From assembly GCA_019787685.1 (NCBI GenBank), contig JAHNUO010000057.1, forward strand, positions 38,122 through 102,121: a stretch of DNA of 64,000 bases. Direction: 5' to 3'. The notes beneath the pieces are model-generated. The model was not told the origin of the DNA. It made no database searches and saw nothing but the letters and a program-made list of their open reading frames with translations. Below are positions 1-10,552 of the stretch, piece after piece; positions within the stretch are counted from its first letter, which is position 1; each line of letters begins with the position of its first letter. The position numbers and the translations under genes are program-made. The stretch is from Chiua virens. Taxonomy: Eukaryota > Basidiomycota > Agaricomycetes > Boletales > Boletaceae.

Positions 1-87
1 TTGCACTCTCTTGTGCAGCAGTAAGTGTTGGTTCATTTCTCCCACATTTGTCATGCTAGTCCAGATTTGATTAATTTGAATCCTTAG

Positions 88-383
88 TTGACTCGGGTTT
101 TCTCACTGATTATCGAGGGGGAAATTACGTTTTGTCAAGCTGAGTCTGTGACTGCATGGTCAGCGACCATCTCAAAGGGAGCGAAGTATGATTTTAATGA
201 GAACAACTGGGGTTCTGTCACCCTTCATTACCTCGCACAAATTATGAGGATGACAGACGAGCAATTCAAAGTTGTTTTGGATGTGGTTCAGCCTCATGTC
301 AAAAATGCCAAGTTACCTCCTTACCTTGACCTGTTTTCTGACGAAGATGATGAAGAGCTCTTTGCCTTCCGTTGGTCATCATG
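88..383 (+). CDS. Partial hypothetical gene at the left edge (one exon)
   Basis: The window opens with exon-like sequence ending at about base 20. A GT-AG intron (gtaagt to ccttag, about 21-87) follows, then an open exon of about 98 codons that ends at a gtaatc donor. The exon is hydrophilic and ends in an acidic stretch (DLFSDEDDEEL). It has no ATG near its start, so the true start lies left of the window. I do not recognise the family. No convincing continuation follows: the nearest acceptor downstream would create a stop at once. This may be a truncated copy or a repeated element rather than a working gene. Confidence 0.35.
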
Positions 384-2049
384 GTAATCAATCTTTTTTA
401 TCTAAACATTTGTTACTAACTTTACTCCTAGAATTATTTCTCGTCCTCAATGTGCATTATCACCTTCCGCATCAATTTGCTGACTTGGACACTATGATCA
501 CTTTTTTCTTTCTTTCTTTCATGTTCATTTCTCCCCCTCACTTCAGTGTGTTTGGGTTCCTTCCCCCTCGTTCTGTGTTCTCACACTGGTTCTTGCAATG
601 ATCACACTAGTAATCACATTCATGTAACTAGTGCTGCTTATCTTGCTAATTGAACTTTTTGTCTTGGTCGAGCTTTGTAACCAGTACATGCTTAAATGTA
701 TCATTGTTTCTTGCCATGTCAAGCACAACTTTCTGTCTTAGTCATGCTTTGTAACTAGTCCGTGTCGAGTGCAACTTATCGCACTCGTTGTAGTCGAGCT
801 TTGTATAACTATGTGTCTAAATGTACTATTTTGTCTTACTGTGTCGAGCATGACTTATCACGCTCGTCATAAGCTCCAGAAGGTGGGAAAAGACGATCCT
901 GCCATTTTCTATTTGTCTTACCCGACTAATTGTACTAATGACGTACCGTAAGATCACTTAGCCGCGGGAAGATTGCATAAGCAGTTCGCAAGCCGAAATG
1001 AGCAAGATGTAAAATTACTGATGCTGCTGCTCTTCTTACGACAGGCTACTAATAGTATCGCACATATATGTACGTCATGCTATAAAGCCTTGTTTACCTC
1101 CTACATATGGCACAGTGATGGCAATACGGTGAGCAAGAGAGCGCACAGTAACGTCAACGATGTCACGGCGCTACATTGCGACATCCTCGGAAATCCTGAC
1201 CCGTTGAAATATTGGCATTCCCCAGCATCAAGCCTCAAGGATCAGAAATCAGAGTCTTTTTAATACACATAGGGCCACTTGTACTAGTTCCCACACTTAC
1301 AACCAATCGAGAATCGATCTCTTTGGACACCACACAGCAATCCGTTCAGACACCCTGACATAATACCACACAACACCTGCCACTAGTAAGGGCTCTTTCC
1401 AATCCAAATACCTGTCATTTGGTTTGACATGGGCATTGACTATGGATATCCCATCGTGCGAGACTACGACAACTTGAAGAAGTCACGGTACCTATTTTCA
1501 CCTGGGAAACGTTAGGGAAACGATTTGGTAAGTAATCACTCGGAGGAACGCGTACACCCTGAGGTATATGCCTCAAACTGTGCAGTTGAATTGAGGCGAC
1601 GGTTAAAATGAGTTATGGATGACTCGGACCGACCAACGGGAGTGATAGTACTGCGAAAGCCAAGGCAAAAGCAGGGCGCAAGTGAGGGAAGCAAAAACTA
1701 GTAGAATAGAACGACACAAGGTTCCCTACAAATTGACAGTGGTGGTGGCAAATCCATAATAAAGGAAGCATACGGACAATCGGCCAGGGTCCCACCTTCT
1801 CACGAGCATCCTTGTTGAGACCTGGGAACTTGAACACACTTTTTGTCGAGCAAGCACACTCATTGAATAAGTATCACAGGCCAAAAAAAGTGTATTAAGA
1901 ACTACTGCTCAATGCTATTTGTAGTACTATACTGTGGTCAATTGGACTGCAGATCGCCCTACCACCACGAATGCTTCAACTCGCTTGTGCCCACAACGAC
2001 CCCTTGGCATAATGCAGGCAATTAGCAGCAAACACTCTGCTCGTGTCAA
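384..2049. other. Gene-free stretch with degenerate direct repeats
   Basis: No reading frame here has splice structure or a recognisable motif. The only structure noticed is the repeat block at about 661-868. The other short open frames (for example near 973-1263 and 1613-1837) have no supporting feature. Confidence 0.5.
661..868. repeat. Imperfect direct repeats, units about 50-75 bp
   Basis: Three diverged copies share a gtcgagctttgta-like start and a gtgtcgag..acttatc.c.ctcg end. They begin near 667, 738 and 793. Copies two and three share both halves; copy one is more diverged. This looks like decayed tandem duplication or the edge of an old mobile element. Confidence 0.45.
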
Positions 2050-3060
2050 TGCGTGACTTGCTGGATACTTCTACGCAGAGTAGAGATTTGCGTTGGTGAA
2101 CCCCCGGGTGCCATGGCGTCAACCCGTACCCGCCCAACCCATGGGTGCCTACCCGTCACGGGTAAACCCAGGGGTCTCTGCCAGTGGTCGGACTCGGGTT
2201 GGTGTGAACGCGACACGTGGACAAGGCGACAACGTGTCGCATTGTCGTCGGGTCGGGTCTCGTGAGAACCGGTGGCACCGACTCACCGAGGAGAGGAAGA
2301 GGAGGGAGAAGAGAGGAGGGAGTCGTCATGTCGATGAGCTCGTCGTCGTCGTCGCACATCGCGTCGTGTCCAACTCACTGAGGTGGGAGAGGGAGAAGGG
2401 GAGGTAGAAGAGAGGAAGGGGAGTCGTCATGTCGACGAACGTGTCGTCGTCGTCGCACGTCGCGTCACGTCATCTATTGTGTCCGACTCACCGAGTCGTC
2501 GTGAAGTGAAGTGGCAGAGGAGGGAGAAGGAGGGAGAGTGCAGGGCGGGTGACGTGCAGCACGACGACGATGCAACGAGCCGTGTTGTGGCGTCGTCGCC
2601 GTGTCCAAGTGGCACAAAGGGTGGGGGTTGAGGCCTTGAGGTGGAGAAAGGGGGGCGAGGTGTGGGAGGTGAGGTGTAGGACGGCTGGCCCGACGGTGAA
2701 CGCCACGTATCGACAATGCGACACGTGTCGCATCGTCGCATCGTCACGGTCGCCGCCGTGCATGGGTGAACGACACGCAGAGGAGAGGAGACGAACGCAA
2801 CGTGTGGTGGCACGGAGAGAGGGCGAAGTGTAGGAGGGGTGAGGTGCGGGAGGGTGAGGTGTGGGAGGGCGAGGTGCGGGAGGGCGAGGTGTAGGACGGC
2901 GAGGGAGGAGACGAAGACGACGCGTGGACGATGCGACACGTTGTAGCATCGTCGTCATGTCATGTCGTCCTCGTCGTTTTCTTGTCTTCGTTGGTTTGTC
3001 GTCATGTCGTTGTCATCATGTGAGGTGTAGGTGCCAGATGCCAGTGGAATTTTTCAGGAT
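2050..3060. repeat. GC-rich low-complexity island
   Basis: About 1 kb is dominated by cgtcgtcg runs, acccgt/acgggt words and purine-rich g/a tracts, unlike the roughly 50% GC flanks. It contains an imperfect direct duplication: the block around 2305-2390 (agtcgtcatgtcga, a run of cgtcgt, then gtccaactcac) recurs around 2410-2500. Long open frames occur on both strands and in several frames at once, which is expected of GC-rich repeats that lack stop codons. I do not call them genes. Confidence 0.7.
2838..2904. repeat. Tandem 15-bp minisatellite, about 4.5 copies
   Basis: The unit ggYgaggtgYgggag repeats at 2838, 2853, 2868 and 2883, with a partial copy to 2904. Only C/T and a few G/A differences separate the units. 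It lies inside the GC-rich island. A related single copy (ggtgaggtgtaggac) occurs near 2665. Confidence 0.8.
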
Positions 3061-5294
3061 GTAAGGGGGGAACGTGGTGAGGGATAGACCAGGGCCTGTT
3101 AGAGTACATACCATTGCAGATCGCTTTTGAGGCAAGTATGAGTGCCAATATAATATAACGAGCCGGTGATCCGAGGATCAACTTGTCGGAAATCGAACCT
3201 TGAGGCGCTGGAGAAGGATGAGCGAGGTAAAGGTGGTCAGAAAATGCAGGCTGATCCTTTGACGAGCATACGTACTCATGTTGCCAGTGCGTCGTGCCAG
3301 TGCGTGTTATCGTGTGTCCATTCATGCGTCGCGGAAGGGGTGGATTGGGCTACCCTGGTCACATCGTGGCGTCGTTGCGCATTGAGCACTATATTGAGCG
3401 AGGGGCGGGGGTGGCTCTAGTGTTGTGGGCAGAACTATCTCGAGTTAGTTTGGTATGCTTGCCTCTTTTAGACGGGCTGGTCACCAGACTAATCTCGAGT
3501 TTGCAAAACTTTGAACTTGACAAATCACGTCTACAGACAATAATCAACTATAATTACGGATAATCCAAACCACTCGACGACATCAACAACCCCGCATCCC
3601 ATACTTCACCATCCTGCTCATCATGAGCAACCGCCGCCGCTTCATCATCAGGTGAGGTAAAAGCCCTTTGTCAACCCAATCCAACTTGTTGAAACTGTAA
3701 GTGGTGCCTCCTAATACACCTCCGAGTCCGAGTCTGAGTCCACCACTAATAACTTTTCTGGTTCGGCCCGACGCACCCGCTCAACAAAGCGATAAGAGTA
3801 CCGGGACTGAACCAGTTGAACCAGATAGGAGAAATCGCAGCCATAGTAGTAGCACCACAGCTAACCGACCCCTCAGTACCCCTAACAATTATAACAGACT
3901 CATGATACGCCATAGACGGCCTCACCACCCACCTTTAAAAATGGGAAGACAATGGATGGATAAATGTCGCACAGCCACGTATTGCACAACGTGTCCTGCA
4001 ACACGTCCTGTCATGTTCCTGTTCCCTCATCGTGCAGTGTGTGAAACCACGTAGGCTGGGCCGCCATGGTCCTAACTTCTATCCAATATCTGTCAGCAGC
4101 CTGAGCCTGAGGGACTCGGACAAGTGATCTCATTTGGTTTATTGTAGAAGTGCCCGTGTTTGCAAGTCTTATCACAGAGACTCATCACAATCGGGGACCG
4201 CACCGCACGTAAGTTTTCCGACATAAGTATATGTACGAATCGGAAATGCCTTGTTTACCTTAGGACCGACATTTATATAAATTTACATTGCCCCCCCTTA
4301 CCCAGGACCAATTCCGCGTAAAACTTCGCCACAATTGATATCCTCCTTGGAGTCCTCATGCTGAAACGCTGAAACGCTTGTGTTCCCAGGACCCTGCATC
4401 AAACTTAAGCTTCAAGGATCGGCACAATAATACCCATTAATAAAACCACCCTATTGATACTTTATTCGGAGTAATTGTGTGAGGACGCACGGCTTCAGGT
4501 AATTTTGCTCAGCCCTTATCGTGCGACGTCACTGTTACAAAGCTGAGCGTTGAGTGGCGGCCCCGGAGTCAGCCTGTCGTACCAGTGTCAATTGTCATCT
4601 AGGCCCAGGTCACTACTAGGACTCCGTCTAGGAGAGCGATCAGAAACACAGTCCGTAGACTCCACTCTGATTCGTACCGTTCGAACTTATAATCCATTCT
4701 TGATTTGGCCTTTACCTGTCCGGTCGGACCCTGGCTACGCAAGACTCAGTGGATACGGTCCTACTGCTGTACTCCACGACGCACTGGGAACCATAACTAA
4801 GTATGAATATAACTGATCACGTCGCCCTTGTGTTATCGACCCAGTGAAACATTTTCATCCACAGTTATCTTCACTGGAAGTCGCGGGAATTCTGCTTCAT
4901 GATGCAGGAAATCAACTTGGTGTTACAGGACTTGTTTTCGTCGCGAGGGACCGTCCACCAGCTCAAATAGAGTGGTCATTTCAGGTATGCATTTACACAA
5001 CTTGAAGCAGAGCAACGAATGTTATCTATTTCTTAAAGATTGCAACTGATTGCGGTACCAAAACGTAGTACCTTCCTGTTACTCCATCATACAGGCCATG
5101 GCCTGCGATGACCGAGGCCTTGGGACTTCACACAGGTGACGTGTAACACTGCATGGTCTCCCAGAATGTTTTTCTTCGTAAGGCTCGGGCGCAGCGTTGA
5201 CGCAGTACAAATATGACCTACCTCGTAGCATCGTTAACCCACACAATCTCAGTCAGTCTCATCATTTCCAGAATTATAGTCTTCCTACACCACC
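3061..5294. other. Intergenic, no supported gene
   Basis: Open frames here are short and carry no recognisable motif or splice-linked extension. The final 100 bases are presumably the promoter of the secreted-protein gene at 5295. Confidence 0.5.
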
Positions 5295-5731
5295 ATGTTT
5301 GTCAAAGCAAACATTATCGCAATCACTCTCGCACTTGCTGTTACCACTCTTGCAGAGAGTGACGCTGTGGATATTACCTATCCTAAGGTTCAGTGTCCAA
5401 GTGGTCTCACTGGCATGCGCTGCCAGATCTTGCGTCCAGCCAGCAAGATTAGACTCAGCTTTCTTAGTCACGATACGGATTTCAATAAAGAGACTTTCCA
5501 AAGACTTCTCGACCTTGGCGGTGATGTTTGCTTTGAATGCGATCTAACTGACGGGTGGTGGGTCGCATTTTCCACTACCAAGAGCTTCACTTCTGATCAA
5601 ATCTATAGCCCAACAGCTGTTTGCTGTAAAGGCCAATCCTGTAAGTAACTCTTCTTCGATGTTTCATTGACACCGGTGCTCACTGTTTTGTGATAGTCTT
5701 CAAGGGCTTTGGTTGCGCCCCTGCAAACTAA
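5295..5731 (+). CDS. Small secreted cysteine-containing protein
   Basis: The gene has two exons. Exon 1 (5295-5640) starts at ATG with a classical signal peptide of about 20 residues: MFVK, then a hydrophobic core ending TTLAES. A 56-nt intron (5641-5696, gtaagt to gatag) follows. Exon 2 (5697-5731) adds a short tail ending FGCAPAN and a stop. Without splicing the frame stops three codons after the donor. The mature protein is about 105 residues with several cysteines, including a CFEC motif and a CC pair, so disulphide bonds are likely. The product is predicted to leave the cell. No family is recognised. It has the size and composition of a small secreted or effector-like protein, but that role is inference. 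Confidence 0.72.
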
Positions 5732-7063
5732 TGCTCCTGTTCCTCGTTTATTTCCATTGGATATTAATAGTGGAGATTTGGTTAACCTGTGATTACCGTT
5801 GTGGAACATGTAGTTGTCACCTGAATCCCCACACCTGACGTCTTTCTTATCTGGGCTGCTGAGTGTCTGAAGTAAGGCACTAGAAAAGGTCTGAATCTGT
5901 GGTAAACAACCATACCCGCTCATTTGCGACCCAAGACAATCATCACGGTTTTGCCACTCTGCTAGAAATCTCTATGCAGCCGTGGCAACGTCACCGCAAG
6001 TGATCCCGGTGTCATCGACTCGGCAGTGAAACATTATCGCAGCCATCGAGTCCGATCAACCAAAGTGCCAGTGAGACCCTGAAACTTCAAATAGTTCCCA
6101 CATCAATCGTGAATTCCCTATGGTCTGTCGAAAAGCAAAGCACTCCACGAAAGCCTACATTTCTTTCTCTACATAACTCTTACAGAATCACCAGAATCCG
6201 GATCAATCGACTAAAGTAATCGAAAGTATTCAGAGATGATCTCCTATCACATATGATTATCCTCATGCATCCCACAGCACGGCATGACGAATTGCTCACA
6301 CCAGGCTCCTCGTCTAACTCGATGGAACCAACACGTATGACTCAAGGGTGACGCGATGTCTTCCTTTATCATGATTCTTTATACAGTACTCACCACTGGC
6401 AGAAACGCTTCCTGAGCGCCAGAGCGGTGGACGAAAGGCAACACACATTCTAGATCAGGAATAGTGCATATCGACTCGGAGCCACGCTCGGGTAAAGACG
6501 TACATGTCGCGTCAGACGACATGAAATGAGACCGAACATGCAACCGAACTCTGTTGTATTCCGGATCGATCAATCTTCTAATTTCGATGTACATACCGAT
6601 GCACTTGACGACCATCATCATATTCTTGGACGGGAACCACCGCCTCACTGGCATCCGACAATCATCTAACCAAACATGAATGGATATGTAGCGTCGACGA
6701 TCTAGCTGATTCGTAATTATCATCGAGGGTCCGTAACTGTACTATGGAGCATTCAAAACTACAAACAAGTCCGAGTCCACGGCTTTTCGTTCTACTGCGA
6801 TTACGTTTCGTGATTCTGTCCAAGGCATCTCGACATCAAAGGCGAAAGCAAACATGAGAAAGGAAGAACGAGTCCATCACGATCTCATTCTCGACGTCAC
6901 CCACAAGGCATCTGAAACGGTGGCACGTCGAGCGTTGGAATGACAAATGTCGTTGCAGGGTCAGTAGGCCCCAAAGCGTATAGGGCCAGCCTCGTGTCCC
7001 CGCATGCACGCGCGAATTGATCATGATCATAAAAAAGAAGAGAAAGACGCCGGTCCGTGAAAC
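5732..7063. other. Intergenic, no supported gene
   Basis: Nothing with motif or splice support was seen. The minus-strand open frame near 6379-6723 has no recognisable feature. Confidence 0.5.
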
Positions 7064-8780
7064 TCACACCAAAAACGTACTCGGCGGGTGTGCCGCGGCG
7101 AACGCATCCCATAGCGCGTCCTCCCCCATATCTCCGCCGCGTTCGGTCCCCACGTCGCATACAAATAGCGAGCGCAGGTTGAGCGTCAGTCGACAGCCAA
7201 TCATGGCTTCCATCGCCGTCGGGAAGCCTTCCGATACCTCTACCCATTGGCTCTGGTGTGCGTGCGTCACTTCAACTTGTTGTACCTAGCGCAAGTATAG
7301 GACACGTACCCCGAGATAGCGTTCGAGGAGAACGCTGGTGATGAACGCCAGCACGAGGCTGCTCGTGACAACACGATCAGGACACGTTTCCGTCGGCGAT
7401 GAAGACGTACGAGATAAAGTATGTCACGTTCCCCATGACGAGTGCGTCTGCGATATAGACGCCATCCAACCGCTTGGCACGGTATCCAGACACCCAATGA
7501 CTGACACTATACCACAGCGCAAGCAGACAGAGCACGCCGTCGTACACGATGACGGGCAGCCACACGATGTATTGGTGGAAATATGATGGCGTGTCAAGGC
7601 TTGTGCAGATGTACAGCCCCGGTTCGATTTCGTTCGTGACTGTCAGAGACAACATCGGGAAAGTGGTTAGCGCAGTTGGACGAGTGACGGACGCGCGGAG
7701 ACGTACTTATGGAATGTGTGATAAAGAATATCAAGATCGTCGACATGGCTGCAATCTCACACACGTAACCTAAAATCATGATCGCAAGAACGATCCTCGA
7801 TCCATGGTACAATGCGTACAGCCGTACTTGAAGCATCACTTCAAAAGGTCGGCGATGGATGCAAGGGAACAACAGAACGTAGGACATACGCTGGATCAGG
7901 AATAATGCAAGCACGATGAGCATTGCTTGCGTAGAGATGTACACTTTGCCTTGAAGGAGGTGAGAGATCCGGGAGCGAATGCCTCATCGCCTTTTTACTT
8001 ACAGCTGTGGATGACGGGTCAGCTCAACACATCCATGATGTCGACGCCAGAAAAGGACGCACAACTGTCATCATGATGTTATCAGCATATCGAATTCCAA
8101 GGGAGCGTGCAAAGACCGGCATACATTCACACTTTGGGGCTCCCCTCCAAAGAAAGCTAACGACTTAAAGGTTGACGAGCGCCGACGGGAGTAGATAAAT
8201 ATATCCCCACCGATCATATTCAAACTAAAGGCGGCGCACTCAGCTGAGCGGCCCTACACAAACAAAACGCCGTTGACAAACTCACATTGATATTGCATCA
8301 CCAACGTAGCGGACCTAGTACAACAATATATCCATTCCAAAAATGCACGACATGAAGATTGAGCCAAGACATACGAGTAGGTATGTGATGCTTCCAAACG
8401 AACAAGGATGGGTCTACCATCACACACAAGGTCATGGCTACGACAAAGAGGACCGACGGCTGTGTGCTTACCCAGATATGATCGACCTTGTGATCGAAAG
8501 CGTCAGTCTACATGGGCGGAGAACGGTACCGAGTTCAGATTCTCACCTCTCGATCGAGCGAAATGACTGGGGGACCCAATCAGCTAACCGTTTCAGGACT
8601 CGGACACAGAACGCTGACCATGGTCGTACAACACAACAACTGCGCCCGCCGCTGTGAAACGTGTTTTCCTCGTGACAAAGCTGCCAAAAGTAGCAGAAGA
8701 AGAGGCTGACTTTGACATGTCCGGATGATGTGGACCACATTTGCAGCCTGGATATAGTCCGCCGCGGAGACAACCGCCAT
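7064..8780 (-). CDS. DUF6533-family 7-TM membrane protein, paralogue 1
   Basis: This is a multi-exon gene read from ATG at 8780 (MAVVSAADYIQAANVV). Its exons carry the family landmarks in order: VVLYDH, then SLDREVDHIW across an intron, RYVGDAISM, a hydrophobic helix ending in MLQVRLYALY, GYVCEIAAM, GLYICTS..PSYFHQYIVWLP, LLALWYSVSHW, YRAKRLDGVYIADALV, a last helix ending LLERYLG, and a tail with AMIGCRLTLNLR. The order matches paralogues 2 and 3. The function of DUF6533 proteins is unknown; they are plasma-membrane-like 7-helix proteins common in Basidiomycota. The segment between about 7947 and 8100 could not be joined in frame, so the model is incomplete there. The end is placed at the TGA at 7064, but a GTACGT just before it may be another donor. 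Confidence 0.75.
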
Positions 8781-9731
8781 AGGAGAGGAATGTGATGATC
8801 GACTCGGGGCGAGACAAGAAATGACCGTTTCTGTTACGATCTGGAATTTATACCCTTCTCAAGCGCGATTGTAACCATGATGCGTGTCGAGAAGAACGAA
8901 TAAAAATTACGGACATACGTTCCTTTGGTCGCCACATTCACCCAAAGTAGAGATCCGAAAGAATATGGCACCTCAGTATGCCTGAGAAACCTAGTATCTT
9001 CCGTGAGCTCAGGCCTCAGATCAGGCTGAATTGGACCAGAAACTAGTGATTGTGTTCTGAATCTTACCTTTTATGTTAGCGTACCTGCTTCTTCCAAGTC
9101 TCACGCATCAACGTGTCCTCGCTGTCAGGCAAATTGCCACTAGATCACAGATAAGCAGCCCAATCTGAGAAAGGTATCAGAATCCACTCGTCACACTTTC
9201 CGAATGGCTTGTCTGATTTTTACGTGTCACTATCGTTCCGAACAAACAGAAAGTCATACCATGCGTACTTCCGCACGAAGTCGTGGTCGTTAAAAAGCTG
9301 AAACATTCGTCGAGTACCAACAGATGAGTCATCCTACGATAAGGTCGGATATTGTCGCATTTTCCCGTAACGCGATCACCTCGGATTCCGTCGCTCGATA
9401 CTGTATTCGCTCCATACATATGCCGTCAGAATGATTCTAACCTGCCTATCATCTTGATGTTCGCATACCCATGTTGATCACGTTTCGTGAACAATCTTCC
9501 ACTTCCTCACCACGGGCATCTTCACCGTTTTTTTTCAGTTTCTCACCAGGGATGTCGTTCATCCTTCCGGTTGGGAAAGCACTGGCTCAAAAGATACATC
9601 GCGCGTGAAGCAATCTGGTTTCATGCAATGATCACAATCATAGTGACATATAAGACACATGTCGTGCACGCATACGCAATGTAACGGGACCAGCTATACA
9701 TAAGAGGAAGAATAGGCCCGGGAGATGGGTT
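8781..9731. other. Intergenic, no supported gene
   Basis: This lies between the 5' end of the minus-strand DUF6533 gene and the 3' end of RPS29. The open frames are short and featureless. Confidence 0.5.
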
Positions 9732-10118
9732 TCACCGGTTCTGAAGAAAGAGGATGAATGAGCCAGGAGGCAAAACGAGGCAAAGGCGTGAGTGCGGAGA
9801 AGGATGTCACACCTTGACGAAACCAATTGCAGCCGATTTTTCACGGAAGCACTGACGGCAGAGATCGAGGCCGTATTTTCGGATGAGACCTGCTTGGTGT
9901 GCGCAGAGGCGGCTGCAAGTATGAACACCCGTCGCGGTGCGTATGCCATACAATGAGGCGAGGTTGTCAACGTGGGTAACGATACCAACAATATCAAGCA
10001 CATTCACAATCAGAGATGTTGAACTGGCGACAAACAAAGACAGAGACACTACTCACCACTGACGACTGCCCTTACCATACTTGCGGGGACGAGAGAACCA
10101 CACAGCGTCGTGCGTCAT
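9732..10118 (-). CDS. RPS29: 40S ribosomal protein S29 (uS14 family)
   Basis: The protein has 56 residues in three exons: 10057-10118, 9813-9912 and 9732-9740. It starts [17 protein letters not shown] and contains the zinc-binding pattern CRLC..H and CRQC that holds one Zn ion in this family. [14 protein letters not shown] and IGFVKNR are diagnostic, and the length equals the usual length in fungi. The product is part of the small ribosomal subunit head. The introns are 144 nt and 72 nt, with donors gtgagt and gtgtga. The last exon encodes only Asn-Arg and the stop. Without that exon the frame would run on into unrelated sequence, so the splice is well supported. High, constitutive expression is expected from the family. 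Confidence 0.95.
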
Positions 10119-10552
10119 CTTTTAGAATATTCTTTCTTGAGATGTCTTTGTATATGAGTGTATTCGAACTTGGCGAAGATGGGACTCACCTTGCAACGTC
10201 GAGGGGAAATACAAAGTCGATGAGGACGACATGTCCACTTTGGGAAAGAACTGTACAGGTGGCTGAAATAAAGTTCAAGCTGTTCGGGAAATGCCGTTTG
10301 TACCTCGGTTGTACTCCAAGATCAGAATTCGATTGCTACTGAGTTACAGTAATACAGAATCGGCAGATACTACGAACACGAATCAACACATCATACATAG
10401 CCCATAATACTTGAACACACAATGACTACGAGCCAAAACTATCAATACATTCACCGAATTCAAGCCCATTCCAAAGAGTCCGAGCTCGCAGAACATGATC
10501 AAATAAGCCAACGCGAAAACGAGAACGCAAACTAGGCGATACCTTGTCGTTA
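10119..10552. other. RPS29 promoter and PIL1 3' flank
   Basis: This 434-bp gap lies between two genes on the same strand. It must hold the RPS29 promoter and the terminator of the PIL1-like gene. No further gene is seen. Confidence 0.5.

Noticed and set aside
2427..2958. Minus-strand open frames of 156-170 codons
   Set aside because: They overlap one another in several frames inside the GC-rich repeat island and consist of Pro/His/Arg/Thr repeats. This is lack of stop codons, not coding signal.
3701..4054. 117-codon plus-strand open frame
   Set aside because: Proline/serine-rich low-complexity start, no family feature, overlapping frame on the other strand.
9638..10049. Open frames of 80-121 codons over RPS29
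   Set aside because: They read through the RPS29 introns or use the wrong frame. The three-exon model gives the exact family length.
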